Assembly (NCBI RefSeq): GCF_003048595.2 | Contig: NZ_CP049270.1 | Coordinates: 1,550,001 to 1,614,000, forward strand | Direction: 5' to 3' | Length of the DNA: 64,000 nt | From: Campylobacter concisus | GTDB lineage: Bacteria; Campylobacterota; Campylobacteria; Campylobacterales; Campylobacteraceae | Shown: positions 1 through 7,471 of the stretch, piece by piece | Layout of the letters: each line of letters starts with the position of its first letter | Position numbering within the stretch: the first letter of the stretch is position 1 | Translations under genes and position numbers: made by a program | Notes under the pieces: model-generated | Databases searched by the model: none | What the model saw: only the letters and a program-made list of their open reading frames with translations | What the model was told of the DNA's origin: nothing

Positions 1-1354
1 AAATTTTTTGATCTCTTGGAGTGCCTGCAAAGATAACAGCGTAAAGTTTGAGGTGCATACCAACCAAAACGCCAGTTAGTGCAAGAGCTACGACACCAAG
101 AGTAAATGCATATCTAACTAATGTTCCTTCTCCCATTGCACCTTGAAGCATACCTTGATATGTAAACCACTCTGAAACAAAGCCATTTACTGGAGGTAAA
201 GCTGCGATACCCATGATACCTATAAACATACCAAGGCTTGTCCATGGCATCTTTTTAGCAAGACCACCAAGGATGTCCATATTTTGTGTATGAGTAGCAT
301 GGATAACCGAACCAGCGCAAAGGAAAAGTAGGCCTTTAAATATAGCGTGGTTAACTACGTGGTAGCAACCTGCTAGAAAACCTACTGCTGCAAGTGTTAA
401 ATTCCCAGCTGCAACACCATAAATTCCTGTGCCAAGACCTAGCAAGATGATACCTATGTTCTCAACTGAGTGATAAGCAAGTAAAGCCTTGAAGTCGTGT
501 TGGCAAAGAGCGTATAAAACACCAAATAGTGAGCTAGCTGCACCAAGAGCGAGTATCGTAAGACCAAAATATGTGCTAAGTGGTAAGTAAAGTGTAAATT
601 TAACTAGTGTAAATAGAGCAACTTTGATCATAACGCCCGACATAAGGGCTGAAACGTTTGATGGGGCTGCTGGGTGAGCTTGTGGAAGCCAAACGTGAAA
701 TGGCCACATACCAGCTTTACTACCAAAGCCGACCAAAAATAGTGCAAATACGGCAGCAGAAGCACCAAATGGCATCTTAACGCCCATAAATGCGCTAAAG
801 TCAAAGCTTCCTGCGTAGTAAGCTGTGATAAGCAAGCCACAGGTTATACAAAATGCTCCAATTTGTGCGATACCAAGATATACCATGACCGCTTTAAGTG
901 TATTTTTGCCATCATTTACTATAATAAGGAACGATGAGATAAGAGTCATAAGCTCCCATAAAACGACAAAGCAAAATACATTATCAGCGCTAATTACTAG
1001 AAGCATTGAAAGGATAAATGTATTAAACAAACATGCAAACACGCCAACATTTGCTTTTTTGATATACTCATCTGCATAGCTCATACCATAAACGCTACTT
1101 GCAAATCCGATGAAAACAACGACAAAGCTAAAGAAATTTCCAAGTGGATTTAGCGCAAATTTTGGCGAATACAAAAAGCCATCCATAAGAGCAAAGCTAT
1201 CGCTTACTCCCATATTTGCAACAAAGTGACACATCGCGTAAAAACAGCTTAAAGCGCTTAGTCCAAAACCAACCTTTACAGCGGCCTTTGGAGCACAATA
1301 AAGCAAAATGCTAACGACGGCACTTACAAGAAATAGCATATAAACCGTAGTCAT
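1..1354 (-). CDS. hyfB: Hydrogenase-4 component B, HyfB-like membrane subunit (partial, 3' end outside window)
   Basis: A minus-strand frame opens with ATG at 1354 and stays open to the window edge, giving about 451 residues of a very hydrophobic protein. It matches the proton-pumping NADH dehydrogenase subunit ND2/4/5 (MrpA-like) family: many membrane spans, the segment KAGMWPFHVWLPQAHPAAPS with its conserved lysine, and the downstream HDFKALLAYHSVENIG stretch typical of HyfB/HycC. The start lies one base after the hyfA stop, so the two are co-transcribed. In the family, this subunit anchors the [NiFe] hydrogenase and probably couples electron transfer to ion movement. Further hyf genes are expected beyond the left edge. 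The HyfB-type call rests on pairing with the HyfA-like ferredoxin. Confidence 0.87.
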   Translation of the reverse strand, partial: MTTVYMLFLVSAVVSILLYCAPKAAVKVGFGLSALSCFYAMCHFVANMGVSDSFALMDGFLYSPKFALNPLGNFFSFVVVFIGFASSVYGMSYADEYIKKANVGVFACLFNTFILSMLLVISADNVFCFVVLWELMTLISSFLIIVNDGKNTLKAVMVYLGIAQIGAFCITCGLLITAYYAGSFDFSAFMGVKMPFGASAAVFALFLVGFGSKAGMWPFHVWLPQAHPAAPSNVSALMSGVMIKVALFTLVKFTLYLPLSTYFGLTILALGAASSLFGVLYALCQHDFKALLAYHSVENIGIILLGLGTGIYGVAAGNLTLAAVGFLAGCYHVVNHAIFKGLLFLCAGSVIHATHTQNMDILGGLAKKMPWTSLGMFIGIMGIAALPPVNGFVSEWFTYQGMLQGAMGEGTLVRYAFTLGVVALALTGVLVGMHLKLYAVIFAGTPRDQKI

Positions 1355-1355
1355 C

Positions 1356-1925
1356 TTATGCTCCTTGTCCATTTAAAATTTTAGTAGCAAATTTATTCGC
1401 TGCTTCATAATCTATCCTCTTGCCAAGTTTATGTTTGCCCTCTTCTGGATCAATCATAACAAGAGCACTCGTTGGACAGACATCAACGCAAGCTGGTCCA
1501 TTTTCACGACCAAAGCACATATCGCATTTAACAGCGATATTTTTTGCACCTGATTGTGACTCTACCTCAAGGTTATATTTTGGCTCGACAGCGTAATTTA
1601 CTGAAGGCATAAGCTCCGCACTTGAGCTTATCGCACCGTAAGGACAAGCGATCGTGCACATCTTACAGCCTATACAAATTTCCTCGTGAAGCTCGATGCA
1701 ATTATCATTAAATCGCAATGCCCCAGTTGGACACACATTCGCACAAGGACCATCGTCGCATTGTCTGCACTGAGTTGGCATAACGCCAGTAGCTTCTCTT
1801 AGCACACTTAGCCTTGCACGTGACAGCTTGCCGCGTTCATAAGCGCTCTTAAAACATGCAGCCATGCAGGTTGCACATCCTATACAGCGTTTATAATCGG
1901 CAATCACAAATTTATGTTTTTTCAT
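1356..1925 (-). CDS. hyfA: Hydrogenase-4 component A, four-cluster ferredoxin subunit HyfA
   Basis: This 189-residue protein has four cysteine groups at C14/17/20/24, C53/56/61/65, C84/87/90/94 and C134/137/146/150, as expected for a carrier of four [4Fe-4S] clusters of the HycB/HyfA/HydN family. It has no signal peptide, so it should sit on the cytoplasmic face and pass electrons, in E. coli from formate dehydrogenase, to the hydrogenase module. The ATG at 1925 has a good Shine-Dalgarno (GGGAGGA). It overlaps the stop of a small upstream ORF as ATGA, and its own stop is one base before hyfB. It is the first recognisable gene of the hyf operon here. Confidence 0.88.
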   Translation of the reverse strand: MKKHKFVIADYKRCIGCATCMAACFKSAYERGKLSRARLSVLREATGVMPTQCRQCDDGPCANVCPTGALRFNDNCIELHEEICIGCKMCTIACPYGAISSSAELMPSVNYAVEPKYNLEVESQSGAKNIAVKCDMCFGRENGPACVDVCPTSALVMIDPEEGKHKLGKRIDYEAANKFATKILNGQGA

Positions 1926-2020
1926 AAATTCCTCCCATTAAACAAGGCTAAACTGCCCTGCTCACTTTTAAAGTGATGGTTAGTCACCAAAATAGAGATA
2001 GTTAAATTTTTATTTAACAT
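1922..2020 (-). CDS. Possible 32-residue leader ORF translationally coupled to hyfA
   Basis: A minus-strand ORF of 33 codons starts at the ATG of 2018-2020, eight bases after a strong ribosome binding site (AGGAAGGAG). Its TGA (1922-1924) overlaps the hyfA ATG in the ATGA arrangement typical of translational coupling. The peptide begins MLNKNLTISILV and ends LFNGRNL. I recognise no family. The ribosome binding site and the exact overlap favour real translation, but the ORF is short and chance cannot be excluded. It could be a leader that controls hyfA translation or the degenerate remnant of a longer gene. Confidence 0.42.
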   Translation of the reverse strand: MLNKNLTISILVTNHHFKSEQGSLALFNGRNL

Positions 2021-2339
2021 CTCAAACGCTCCTTCCTAATTTTTGTAATAATTCTACAACTTACAATGAATAAATTCCGTCATCTATCTGACAAATTTTG
2101 TATTTTTGAAATTAAATTTTTATTTTATATATTTTTAAGATTATCTATTTAATATCGATTTTTAGGTGTATTTATTTGCTAAAGGATAATATTTATTAAT
2201 AAAATTTTCCTATAAAGAGTAAAAATATCTTAATTAAGTTTAAATTTACAAGTTAATTATTTAAGCTCGTGTTAATTAAATAAAACTGAAATTTAAAAAT
2301 CTAAAATATAATCCGACCTTTAAATTTAAAAGGCTTTTT
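1926..2339. other. AT-rich divergent intergenic region hyf / MBL hydrolase
   Basis: This stretch separates the minus-strand hyf operon from the plus-strand hydrolase gene. It holds the small ORF at 1922-2020 and otherwise very AT-rich DNA where both promoters must lie. I looked for a sigma-54 promoter for hyf, as in E. coli, and did not find a convincing GG-N10-GC element. No other gene is visible. Confidence 0.5.
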
Positions 2340-3425
2340 ATGGGAATTTTTATAGTTATAGTTTTGCTTATTGTCGCAGTGTTTCTTTTTATGAAATTTG
2401 CCCCAGTTTTTGGTGGCGTGCCAGACGCCAAGAGCCAAAAGCTCATAGAAGCTTCGCCAAATTTTAACGGCAAAGTTTTTATAAATTTAGAGCCCACTAT
2501 TGATATGGTAAAGAATAATCCGCAAGCGTCTATGCTAAATTTCGTCCGTCAAGCGCTCTTCCCACCAAAAGGTAAGCTACCAAAGCGCCCTTTGCCAAAT
2601 TTAAAATTTGACACAAATGCCCTCAAAAATGGCGAGTTTATCTGGCTTGGGCACGTTAGCCTCATATGCAACCTTGATGACAAAACCATCGTCACAGATC
2701 CAGTTTTGCACCGAGCATTCCCACTCCCACTTGGTGGCAAGCCCTTTGCCTACGAGCATGCTATCACCGCTAGCGACTACCCAGATGCGATCGATATCGC
2801 CCTCATCTCGCACGATCACTACGATCATCTTGATCATAAAACGATACTTGAGCTAAAGGATAGAATTTGTAAATTTCTAGTGCCGCTTGGCGTAAAAGCT
2901 CACCTTGTAAAATGGGGCGTTGATGAAGACAAAATTTATGAGTTTGACTGGTTTGGTGATCAAAAAATAGGAAATTTAAACTTCGCGTTTTGTCCTTCAA
3001 GGCACTTTAGTGGGCGCACATTTAAAAGAAATACGACGCTTTGGGGTGGCTGGGCGGTTAAAGAGGCTGGCTTTAGCTTTTATTTTAGCGGAGATGGCGG
3101 ATATGGCAAGCACTTTAAGATGATAAATGAGAAATTTGGCGCCTTTGATCTAGTTTTTATAGAAAATGGCGCTTACGGCGATGGCTGGCCTTACGTGCAT
3201 ATGAAGCCAGAGGAGTCAGCGCAAGCACTAAAAGATCTTGGAGCTAAGCTTGGTATGCCGATGCACTGGGGCAAGTTTGATCTATCTTATCACGCTTGGG
3301 ATGAGCCAATCAAACGTTTTGAAAAGGCAGCGACAAAACTCGAGCTAAACTACGCAACGCCGATGATCGGAGAAGTTTTCACCGCACAAAATCAGCCTAG
3401 GAAAAAGTGGTGGGAGAAAATTTAG
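2340..3425 (+). CDS. Metallo-beta-lactamase-fold hydrolase with N-terminal membrane anchor (UlaG/NAPE-PLD-like)
   Basis: The 361-residue protein starts with one hydrophobic segment (residues 1-20), probably a membrane anchor. The metal motif LISHDHYDHLDH lies around residues 153-164. Further ligands are in PSRHFSGR (about 220), FSGDGGYG (about 250) and MPMHWGKFD (about 307). This pattern fits the Zn-dependent hydrolase branch that includes NAPE-PLD-like phospholipases and RomA-type proteins. The substrate cannot be read from the sequence; a lipid or phosphodiester is the family-based guess. Its end is followed 44 bases later by a small coiled-coil gene. Confidence 0.8.
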   Translation: MGIFIVIVLLIVAVFLFMKFAPVFGGVPDAKSQKLIEASPNFNGKVFINLEPTIDMVKNNPQASMLNFVRQALFPPKGKLPKRPLPNLKFDTNALKNGEFIWLGHVSLICNLDDKTIVTDPVLHRAFPLPLGGKPFAYEHAITASDYPDAIDIALISHDHYDHLDHKTILELKDRICKFLVPLGVKAHLVKWGVDEDKIYEFDWFGDQKIGNLNFAFCPSRHFSGRTFKRNTTLWGGWAVKEAGFSFYFSGDGGYGKHFKMINEKFGAFDLVFIENGAYGDGWPYVHMKPEESAQALKDLGAKLGMPMHWGKFDLSYHAWDEPIKRFEKAATKLELNYATPMIGEVFTAQNQPRKKWWEKI

Positions 3426-3469
3426 GAATAAAATTTGCTGTAAATTTTAAAATCCAGAAGGAAATGCTG

Positions 3470-3757
3470 ATGAAAATTTCTGAAAATTTAGCAAATCTAA
3501 AAAATGTCATCGATAAAGCCGCAAAAAACGATCTTGATATGAGTGCAACTGGAAGCTTTTTACAAAATTTAGAAAAAGCGAATAAAGAGACTGAAAAAAT
3601 TTATAAACAGCTAGAAAAAGAGCTAAAAAGCGATGCGCAAATGTTTAAACAATTTGACTTCATGCAGATGATAACAAAGCTTCAATACGGCAACCTAAAG
3701 CCAAATGAACGTGAAAAACTGCTCAATAAAATGAGCAAGATCGCCAAGGAAATTTAA
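3470..3757 (+). CDS. Small coiled-coil protein of unknown function (95 aa)
   Basis: I choose ATG 3470, which sits seven bases after AGAAGGA; the longer frame from 3407 overlaps the preceding gene and has no ribosome site. The 95-residue product is rich in K, E and N, has no membrane segment and is predicted by eye to be almost all helix with heptad-like leucine and lysine spacing. It ends LNKMSKIAKEI. I do not recognise the family. Codon use looks native and it probably shares a transcript with the upstream hydrolase. Confidence 0.62.
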   Translation: MKISENLANLKNVIDKAAKNDLDMSATGSFLQNLEKANKETEKIYKQLEKELKSDAQMFKQFDFMQMITKLQYGNLKPNEREKLLNKMSKIAKEI

Positions 3758-3963
3758 TTTTAAATAGGCTTGATACGGAGCTAAATTTTTGCTATTTTTG
3801 TGAAATTTGGTGGGTTTTGGTGAGTGATTTTCTTAAAATATAAATTTATTTACCTGGGGTGACTTCTTGAACTCGTATATATTTCTATATTTCTACCAAA
3901 ACGCTTATATATTCATAGCTCACATGGTAGCATAGACATACTACTGCTTTAGGTTTTTAGGCA

Positions 3964-4390
3964 AATTTTTAAAATTTCATAAACGAGTAATTTCAGCTCT
4001 AAAATTTGAGCTAAGCAGTAAGTGAAGCCAGATTTTAGTAGTCAATTCTTGCAAGTGAATGAAAGTTTTAAAATTTGCAAAATAGTAAATTTCTATTTTT
4101 AAAAATATAGACTTTAAATTTAAAAACTTTATTCGAAAGGGAGATAAGGGGACTTGAATTACGAAGCCGTACCCTTATCCACTCTTTTTAATCCCCCCCC
4201 CAAAAAAACCCTCGCACGTTAGAGAGCATGCGATAGCGCTTTGCGCCGCATGTATTTTACATCAAGCAAGTGTCAGGTAAATTTTAAAATTTATGAGCGA
4301 ACATATCACGGCTCTAAATTTAGTGCTAAACGTAGTGCAGCCTAAATTTAGTAGTCTGCTAAGGCGAGTGAATAAGATTTTAAAATTTGT
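3964..4390 (+). repeat. Composite intergenic repeat, copy 1 (module A1 - stem-loop block - module A2)
   Basis: Module A1 (about 3964-4078) and module A2 (about 4278-4390) are diverged direct copies of one another; both start with a TAAAATTT-type box and end GTGAATRA...TTTTAAAATTTG. Between them are a stem-loop whose arms GATAAGGG (4143-4150) and CCCTTATC pair, the words GACTTGAATTACG, and a run of nine C followed by seven A (4193-4208). The same order of parts occurs in reverse complement at about 50149-50458. A2 shares a 30-base identical block with that copy, including CACGGCTCTAAATTTAG. It does not look like coding DNA. Confidence 0.7.
4193..4208. repeat. C9A7 homopolymer tract
   Basis: Nine C followed by seven A lie in non-coding DNA inside repeat copy 1. 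In Campylobacter, C or G runs of this length are prone to slip. Here no coding frame is affected, so any effect would be on transcription or on an RNA from the repeat. The matching place in copy 2 has only five C. Confidence 0.6.
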
Positions 4391-4464
4391 AAGAGTATTT
4401 TATCAAATTTACAAAAACGAATTTAAAGAGTACCTATTTATATATGTAAATTTACCAGAGAGGA

Positions 4465-4490
4465 TTTAAGAGCCAAAAAAGGCTCTTAAA
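4465..4490 (-). terminator. Terminator of petABC
   Basis: A perfect 10-bp inverted repeat (TTTAAGAGCC / GGCTCTTAAA) with a six-base loop ends two bases after the petC stop. Read on the minus strand it is followed by AT-rich DNA, consistent with an intrinsic terminator of the bc-complex operon. Confidence 0.75.
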
Positions 4491-4492
4491 TT

Positions 4493-5536
4493 TTAGTGTA
4501 GTTCGCTCCAAACTTTGCGTTTCCAAAGCCAAGCAAAAATTCCTAATATAAAGAAGTAGATCATGACATAAAGCCCTGTGCTCTCGCGCTCAGCCTTTTT
4601 CTTGTCGCCTACTTTTTGGATATAAGCTACCACATCGTCTTCAGCGGCTTTATTTAAACCAACTCTTGGCATAGCAGTGCCTGGAAGCATCTTTTGAGTA
4701 TCGTTTATAAATTTATGCAGATACTCATCACCTTTTGAACGAATCATCATCGATAGATCAGGTGGGTTTGAGCCCATATAAGTAGCAAGGCTTACTTTGT
4801 TGCTAAATGCATATTTTTTGTCATATTTTATATCATGACATCTTTGACATGCATCAGCGAAAACCTTTTCTTCAGTAATCTTATTATTTGCCTTTTCATA
4901 ATCAGCAGATACTTTTTTCAAATAAGCTACTATATCGGCAGTCTCAGCATTTATATCACCACCAGCACCCATAAATGCGGTCATCGGAAATGGATGCTCG
5001 TCGTTAAATTTATGAGTTAGCTTTAAAGCCATAGTTGGGTTTTTAATGAGTGCAGCTAAGAATTTATCGTCATAAATTTTACCAGCGGTACTAAGATCTG
5101 GTGGCACTACACCAAAGCTTTGACTAGCTGTCTCAGCATCCATACCAGCTGGCATACCTGCTGCTTCTATACCGTGACATCCTGTACATCCTGCTGCTAC
5201 AAAAGTATCAGCACCCTTTGTAGCGTCACCTTTTGTAAGATCAATAGAGTTAATGTCATTCCAAAATGCCGTATAGTCATCAAGAATTTTTTGTGCTACT
5301 TCTACATCTTTTGTAGCCGCGTCTATACTTGCCTTATTTCCGCTAGCCTTAGCAGTCTCAAGAGCTGCCTTTTTTTGCTCTAAAAAGTGCTTTGCATAGT
5401 CAGTATCTTCTTTTGAAAAGTTATACTCAGCATTTGCAGTGTGTGGATGAAGCTTTGTGTGAGCATAAGGCTCGATACCCCAATATAAAACACCTGAAAG
5501 AATAACAACAATGGCAAAAATTTTAAGCTCTTTCAT
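4493..5536 (-). CDS. petC: Dihaem cytochrome c subunit of the cytochrome bc complex (PetC)
   Basis: The 347-residue protein has an N-terminal membrane anchor or uncleaved signal (residues 4-20), two c-haem motifs, CTGCH (117-121) and CQRCH (230-234), and a C-terminal membrane helix (about 322-340). This is the dihaem cytochrome c that replaces cytochrome c1 in epsilonproteobacterial bc complexes. It takes electrons from the Rieske protein in the periplasm and passes them to soluble cytochrome c and the cbb3 oxidase. It is the last gene of petABC, two bases after petB, and is followed by a strong terminator hairpin. Confidence 0.94.
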   Translation of the reverse strand: MKELKIFAIVVILSGVLYWGIEPYAHTKLHPHTANAEYNFSKEDTDYAKHFLEQKKAALETAKASGNKASIDAATKDVEVAQKILDDYTAFWNDINSIDLTKGDATKGADTFVAAGCTGCHGIEAAGMPAGMDAETASQSFGVVPPDLSTAGKIYDDKFLAALIKNPTMALKLTHKFNDEHPFPMTAFMGAGGDINAETADIVAYLKKVSADYEKANNKITEEKVFADACQRCHDIKYDKKYAFSNKVSLATYMGSNPPDLSMMIRSKGDEYLHKFINDTQKMLPGTAMPRVGLNKAAEDDVVAYIQKVGDKKKAERESTGLYVMIYFFILGIFAWLWKRKVWSELH

Positions 5537-5538
5537 GA

Positions 5539-6783
5539 TTAGCCCCTCTTTCTTTCAAGTATTGTTATAACTGGCAACGCAATTATAAATAAGAATAAGA
5601 ATAGCAATGATGAATAAAATCCTATCCAGTCATTATAACCACCTGTTGGGAGCTTACCATATATAGATAAAACAATAAGATCGACAACTAAAACCCAAAA
5701 CCATATAAAAAATAGTGATCTTTTGTGAGCTGGAGCTACAAGGTCGCTTCTATCAAAAAGTGGTATAAGCATAAATGCAACACCCGCAAACGCAAACGCT
5801 ATAAGACCAATGTTATAAGCAGAAATTCCAGCTATATCAAAGAAGAAGCCACGTAAAATTTCATATTGCCACAAGAAATACCACTCTGGATAGATATGTG
5901 GTGGGGTTTTTAGTGGATTTGCTGGCTCAAAGTTGATAGGATCCATTGCAAAGTTAAAGTGATAGCAAACAAGATAGATGACAAATATCATAAAGAATGA
6001 TACATACATAAAGTCTTTTGCCAAAAATCCTGGCCAAAATGGTATAACTTTAGATTTCGCTCTATCGCCGTGTAGATACTCTTGTGCCTCTACTTCAAAG
6101 TCGATATCTTCGCTTGTTAGGTTATTAACGTGTGGAACTCTTAAAGAGTAGAAGTGAATAACCAAAACAGCTATCGTTACAAGTGGCAATAGACAAACAT
6201 GAAGCATAAAAAATCTAGTAAGTGTTGAGTCGCCAACTGCGTAATCACCTCTAATCCACTCAACTAAAGCGTCACCAATAACTGGCACACCGCCAAAAAG
6301 CTGAGTGATAACAGTCGCCGCCCAGTAGCTCATCTGTCCCCATGGGAGCATATAACCACTAAATGCCTCTGCTGAAAAACAGATAAATAGCACCATACCA
6401 CTTATCCAAATGACCTCTCTGCCTCTTTTGTATGAACCATAGTAAAGTCCAGTAAGCAAGTGAATATACATAATAAGAAATATCGTAGAAGCTGAAACTG
6501 CGTGAATGTGACGCCAAAGCCAGCCATACTCGACCTCTTGCATGATAGTATAATTTACACTATCAAATGCCAAATTTACATCTGGTTTGTAATACATTAG
6601 AAGTAAAAAACCAGTAACAATTAAGAGCATAAAAAGCGTTGTTAAAATAACGCCCATTGCCCAAAGAAAATTTATATTTTTTGGAATCCAGTATTCGCTA
6701 ACTAGAACCTTTATAAGTTTTGTAAAAGCTAGGCGTTGATCAAGCCAGTCAATAACGCCAGTTGATTTATGAGCTAAAGACAT
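5539..6783 (-). CDS. petB: Cytochrome b subunit of the bc complex (PetB)
   Basis: This 414-residue integral membrane protein shows the cytochrome b hallmarks: the paired haem-ligand histidines in helices containing RHIHAVSAS and MYIHLLTG with partners in HVCLLPL and VIHFYSLRV, and the quinol-site PEWY motif (in HIYPEWYFLWQYEILRG). It oxidises menaquinol and moves electrons across the membrane, building proton motive force. It lies 10 bases after the Rieske gene and two bases before petC. The C-terminal part contributes extra helices, as in full-length cytochrome b. Confidence 0.95.
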   Translation of the reverse strand: MSLAHKSTGVIDWLDQRLAFTKLIKVLVSEYWIPKNINFLWAMGVILTTLFMLLIVTGFLLLMYYKPDVNLAFDSVNYTIMQEVEYGWLWRHIHAVSASTIFLIMYIHLLTGLYYGSYKRGREVIWISGMVLFICFSAEAFSGYMLPWGQMSYWAATVITQLFGGVPVIGDALVEWIRGDYAVGDSTLTRFFMLHVCLLPLVTIAVLVIHFYSLRVPHVNNLTSEDIDFEVEAQEYLHGDRAKSKVIPFWPGFLAKDFMYVSFFMIFVIYLVCYHFNFAMDPINFEPANPLKTPPHIYPEWYFLWQYEILRGFFFDIAGISAYNIGLIAFAFAGVAFMLIPLFDRSDLVAPAHKRSLFFIWFWVLVVDLIVLSIYGKLPTGGYNDWIGFYSSLLFLFLFIIALPVITILERKRG

Positions 6784-6793
6784 TGCTATCCTC

Positions 6794-7297
6794 CTAAGCT
6801 TTTGCTACTAATTTTTCGTATTCTGGGCTTGTTTCGCCTAGAACTAGCTTGGTTCCATCGATCTTAAATGGTGGTATATCAAGTGGTCTTGGAGGAGGTC
6901 CGTATGTTTGCATTCCGTCGGCATTAAATTCGCCGCCATGACAGGCACATACAAACATTTGTTTGCTTGCTTTATACTCAGGTATACAACCAAGATGCGT
7001 GCAAAGTCCGATAAGAACTACGTATCTAGCATCCCCTACGACAACATCTCTTTTGTCATTTTTAGCCATATCAGGACTTTTTTTGAGGATGAAAATAGGC
7101 TTTTTACGCCACTCAACCTGCCTCATTTCTCCATCTTTGATCGGACTTAGATCAACTGTTGTGAAACCAGCAGCTTTTACACTTGGAAGCGGATCCCAAG
7201 TCTTTTTAACAGCCACTAGTGACATAGCGCCGCCGACAGCTGCCACAGCACCAAACGCAAGGCCGATAAAGCTACGTCTTTCTTGCTTTACTGACAT
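6794..7297 (-). CDS. petA: Rieske [2Fe-2S] subunit of the bc complex (PetA)
   Basis: The 167-residue protein carries the Rieske signature CTHLGC (99-104) and CACHGG (117-122), whose two Cys and two His ligands bind the [2Fe-2S] cluster. The N-terminus (RRSFIGLAFGAVAAVGG) looks like a twin-arginine signal kept as a membrane anchor. Function is electron transfer from quinol at cytochrome b to cytochrome c. It is the promoter-proximal gene of petABC; a -10 box is 32 bases upstream of the ATG and a ribosome site AAAGGA precedes it. Confidence 0.95.
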   Translation of the reverse strand: MSVKQERRSFIGLAFGAVAAVGGAMSLVAVKKTWDPLPSVKAAGFTTVDLSPIKDGEMRQVEWRKKPIFILKKSPDMAKNDKRDVVVGDARYVVLIGLCTHLGCIPEYKASKQMFVCACHGGEFNADGMQTYGPPPRPLDIPPFKIDGTKLVLGETSPEYEKLVAKA

Positions 7298-7328
7298 TAA
7301 ATTCCTTTCTATAAATAAATTCTTAACG

Positions 7329-7334
7329 ATTATA
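7329..7334 (-). promoter_or_regulatory. -10 box for petABC
   Basis: On the minus strand a perfect TATAAT preceded by GAG lies 32 bases before the petA ATG, with AT-rich upstream DNA and no clear -35, the usual Campylobacter sigma-70 layout. The position, not experiment, supports the call. Confidence 0.55.
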
Positions 7335-7471
7335 CTCTCAAAAAATTAAAAAAGTATAATTTCTAAATATAATCTGCAAAAATAATGTTAATTTTAGCTT
7401 AAACGTAAATCTTGATTTTAAGATAAAAATTTTAAGCTTTATGACTTTTTGAACTAAATCTGAAATCAAAA

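Larger units (their letters stand above)
3758..4492. other. 735-bp gene-free region containing composite repeat copy 1
   Basis: No reading frame with a ribosome site is visible. The right part (about 3964-4390) consists of two related modules flanking a stem-loop and a C9A7 homopolymer tract, and is repeated in inverted orientation near 50150-50470. The petC terminator hairpin lies at 4465-4490. The left part (3758-3960) is AT-rich with nothing I can name. Confidence 0.6.

Noticed and set aside
1926-2339. Possible sigma-54 promoter upstream of hyf
   Set aside because: No GG-N10-GC element with a good context was found; regulation as in E. coli cannot be supported.
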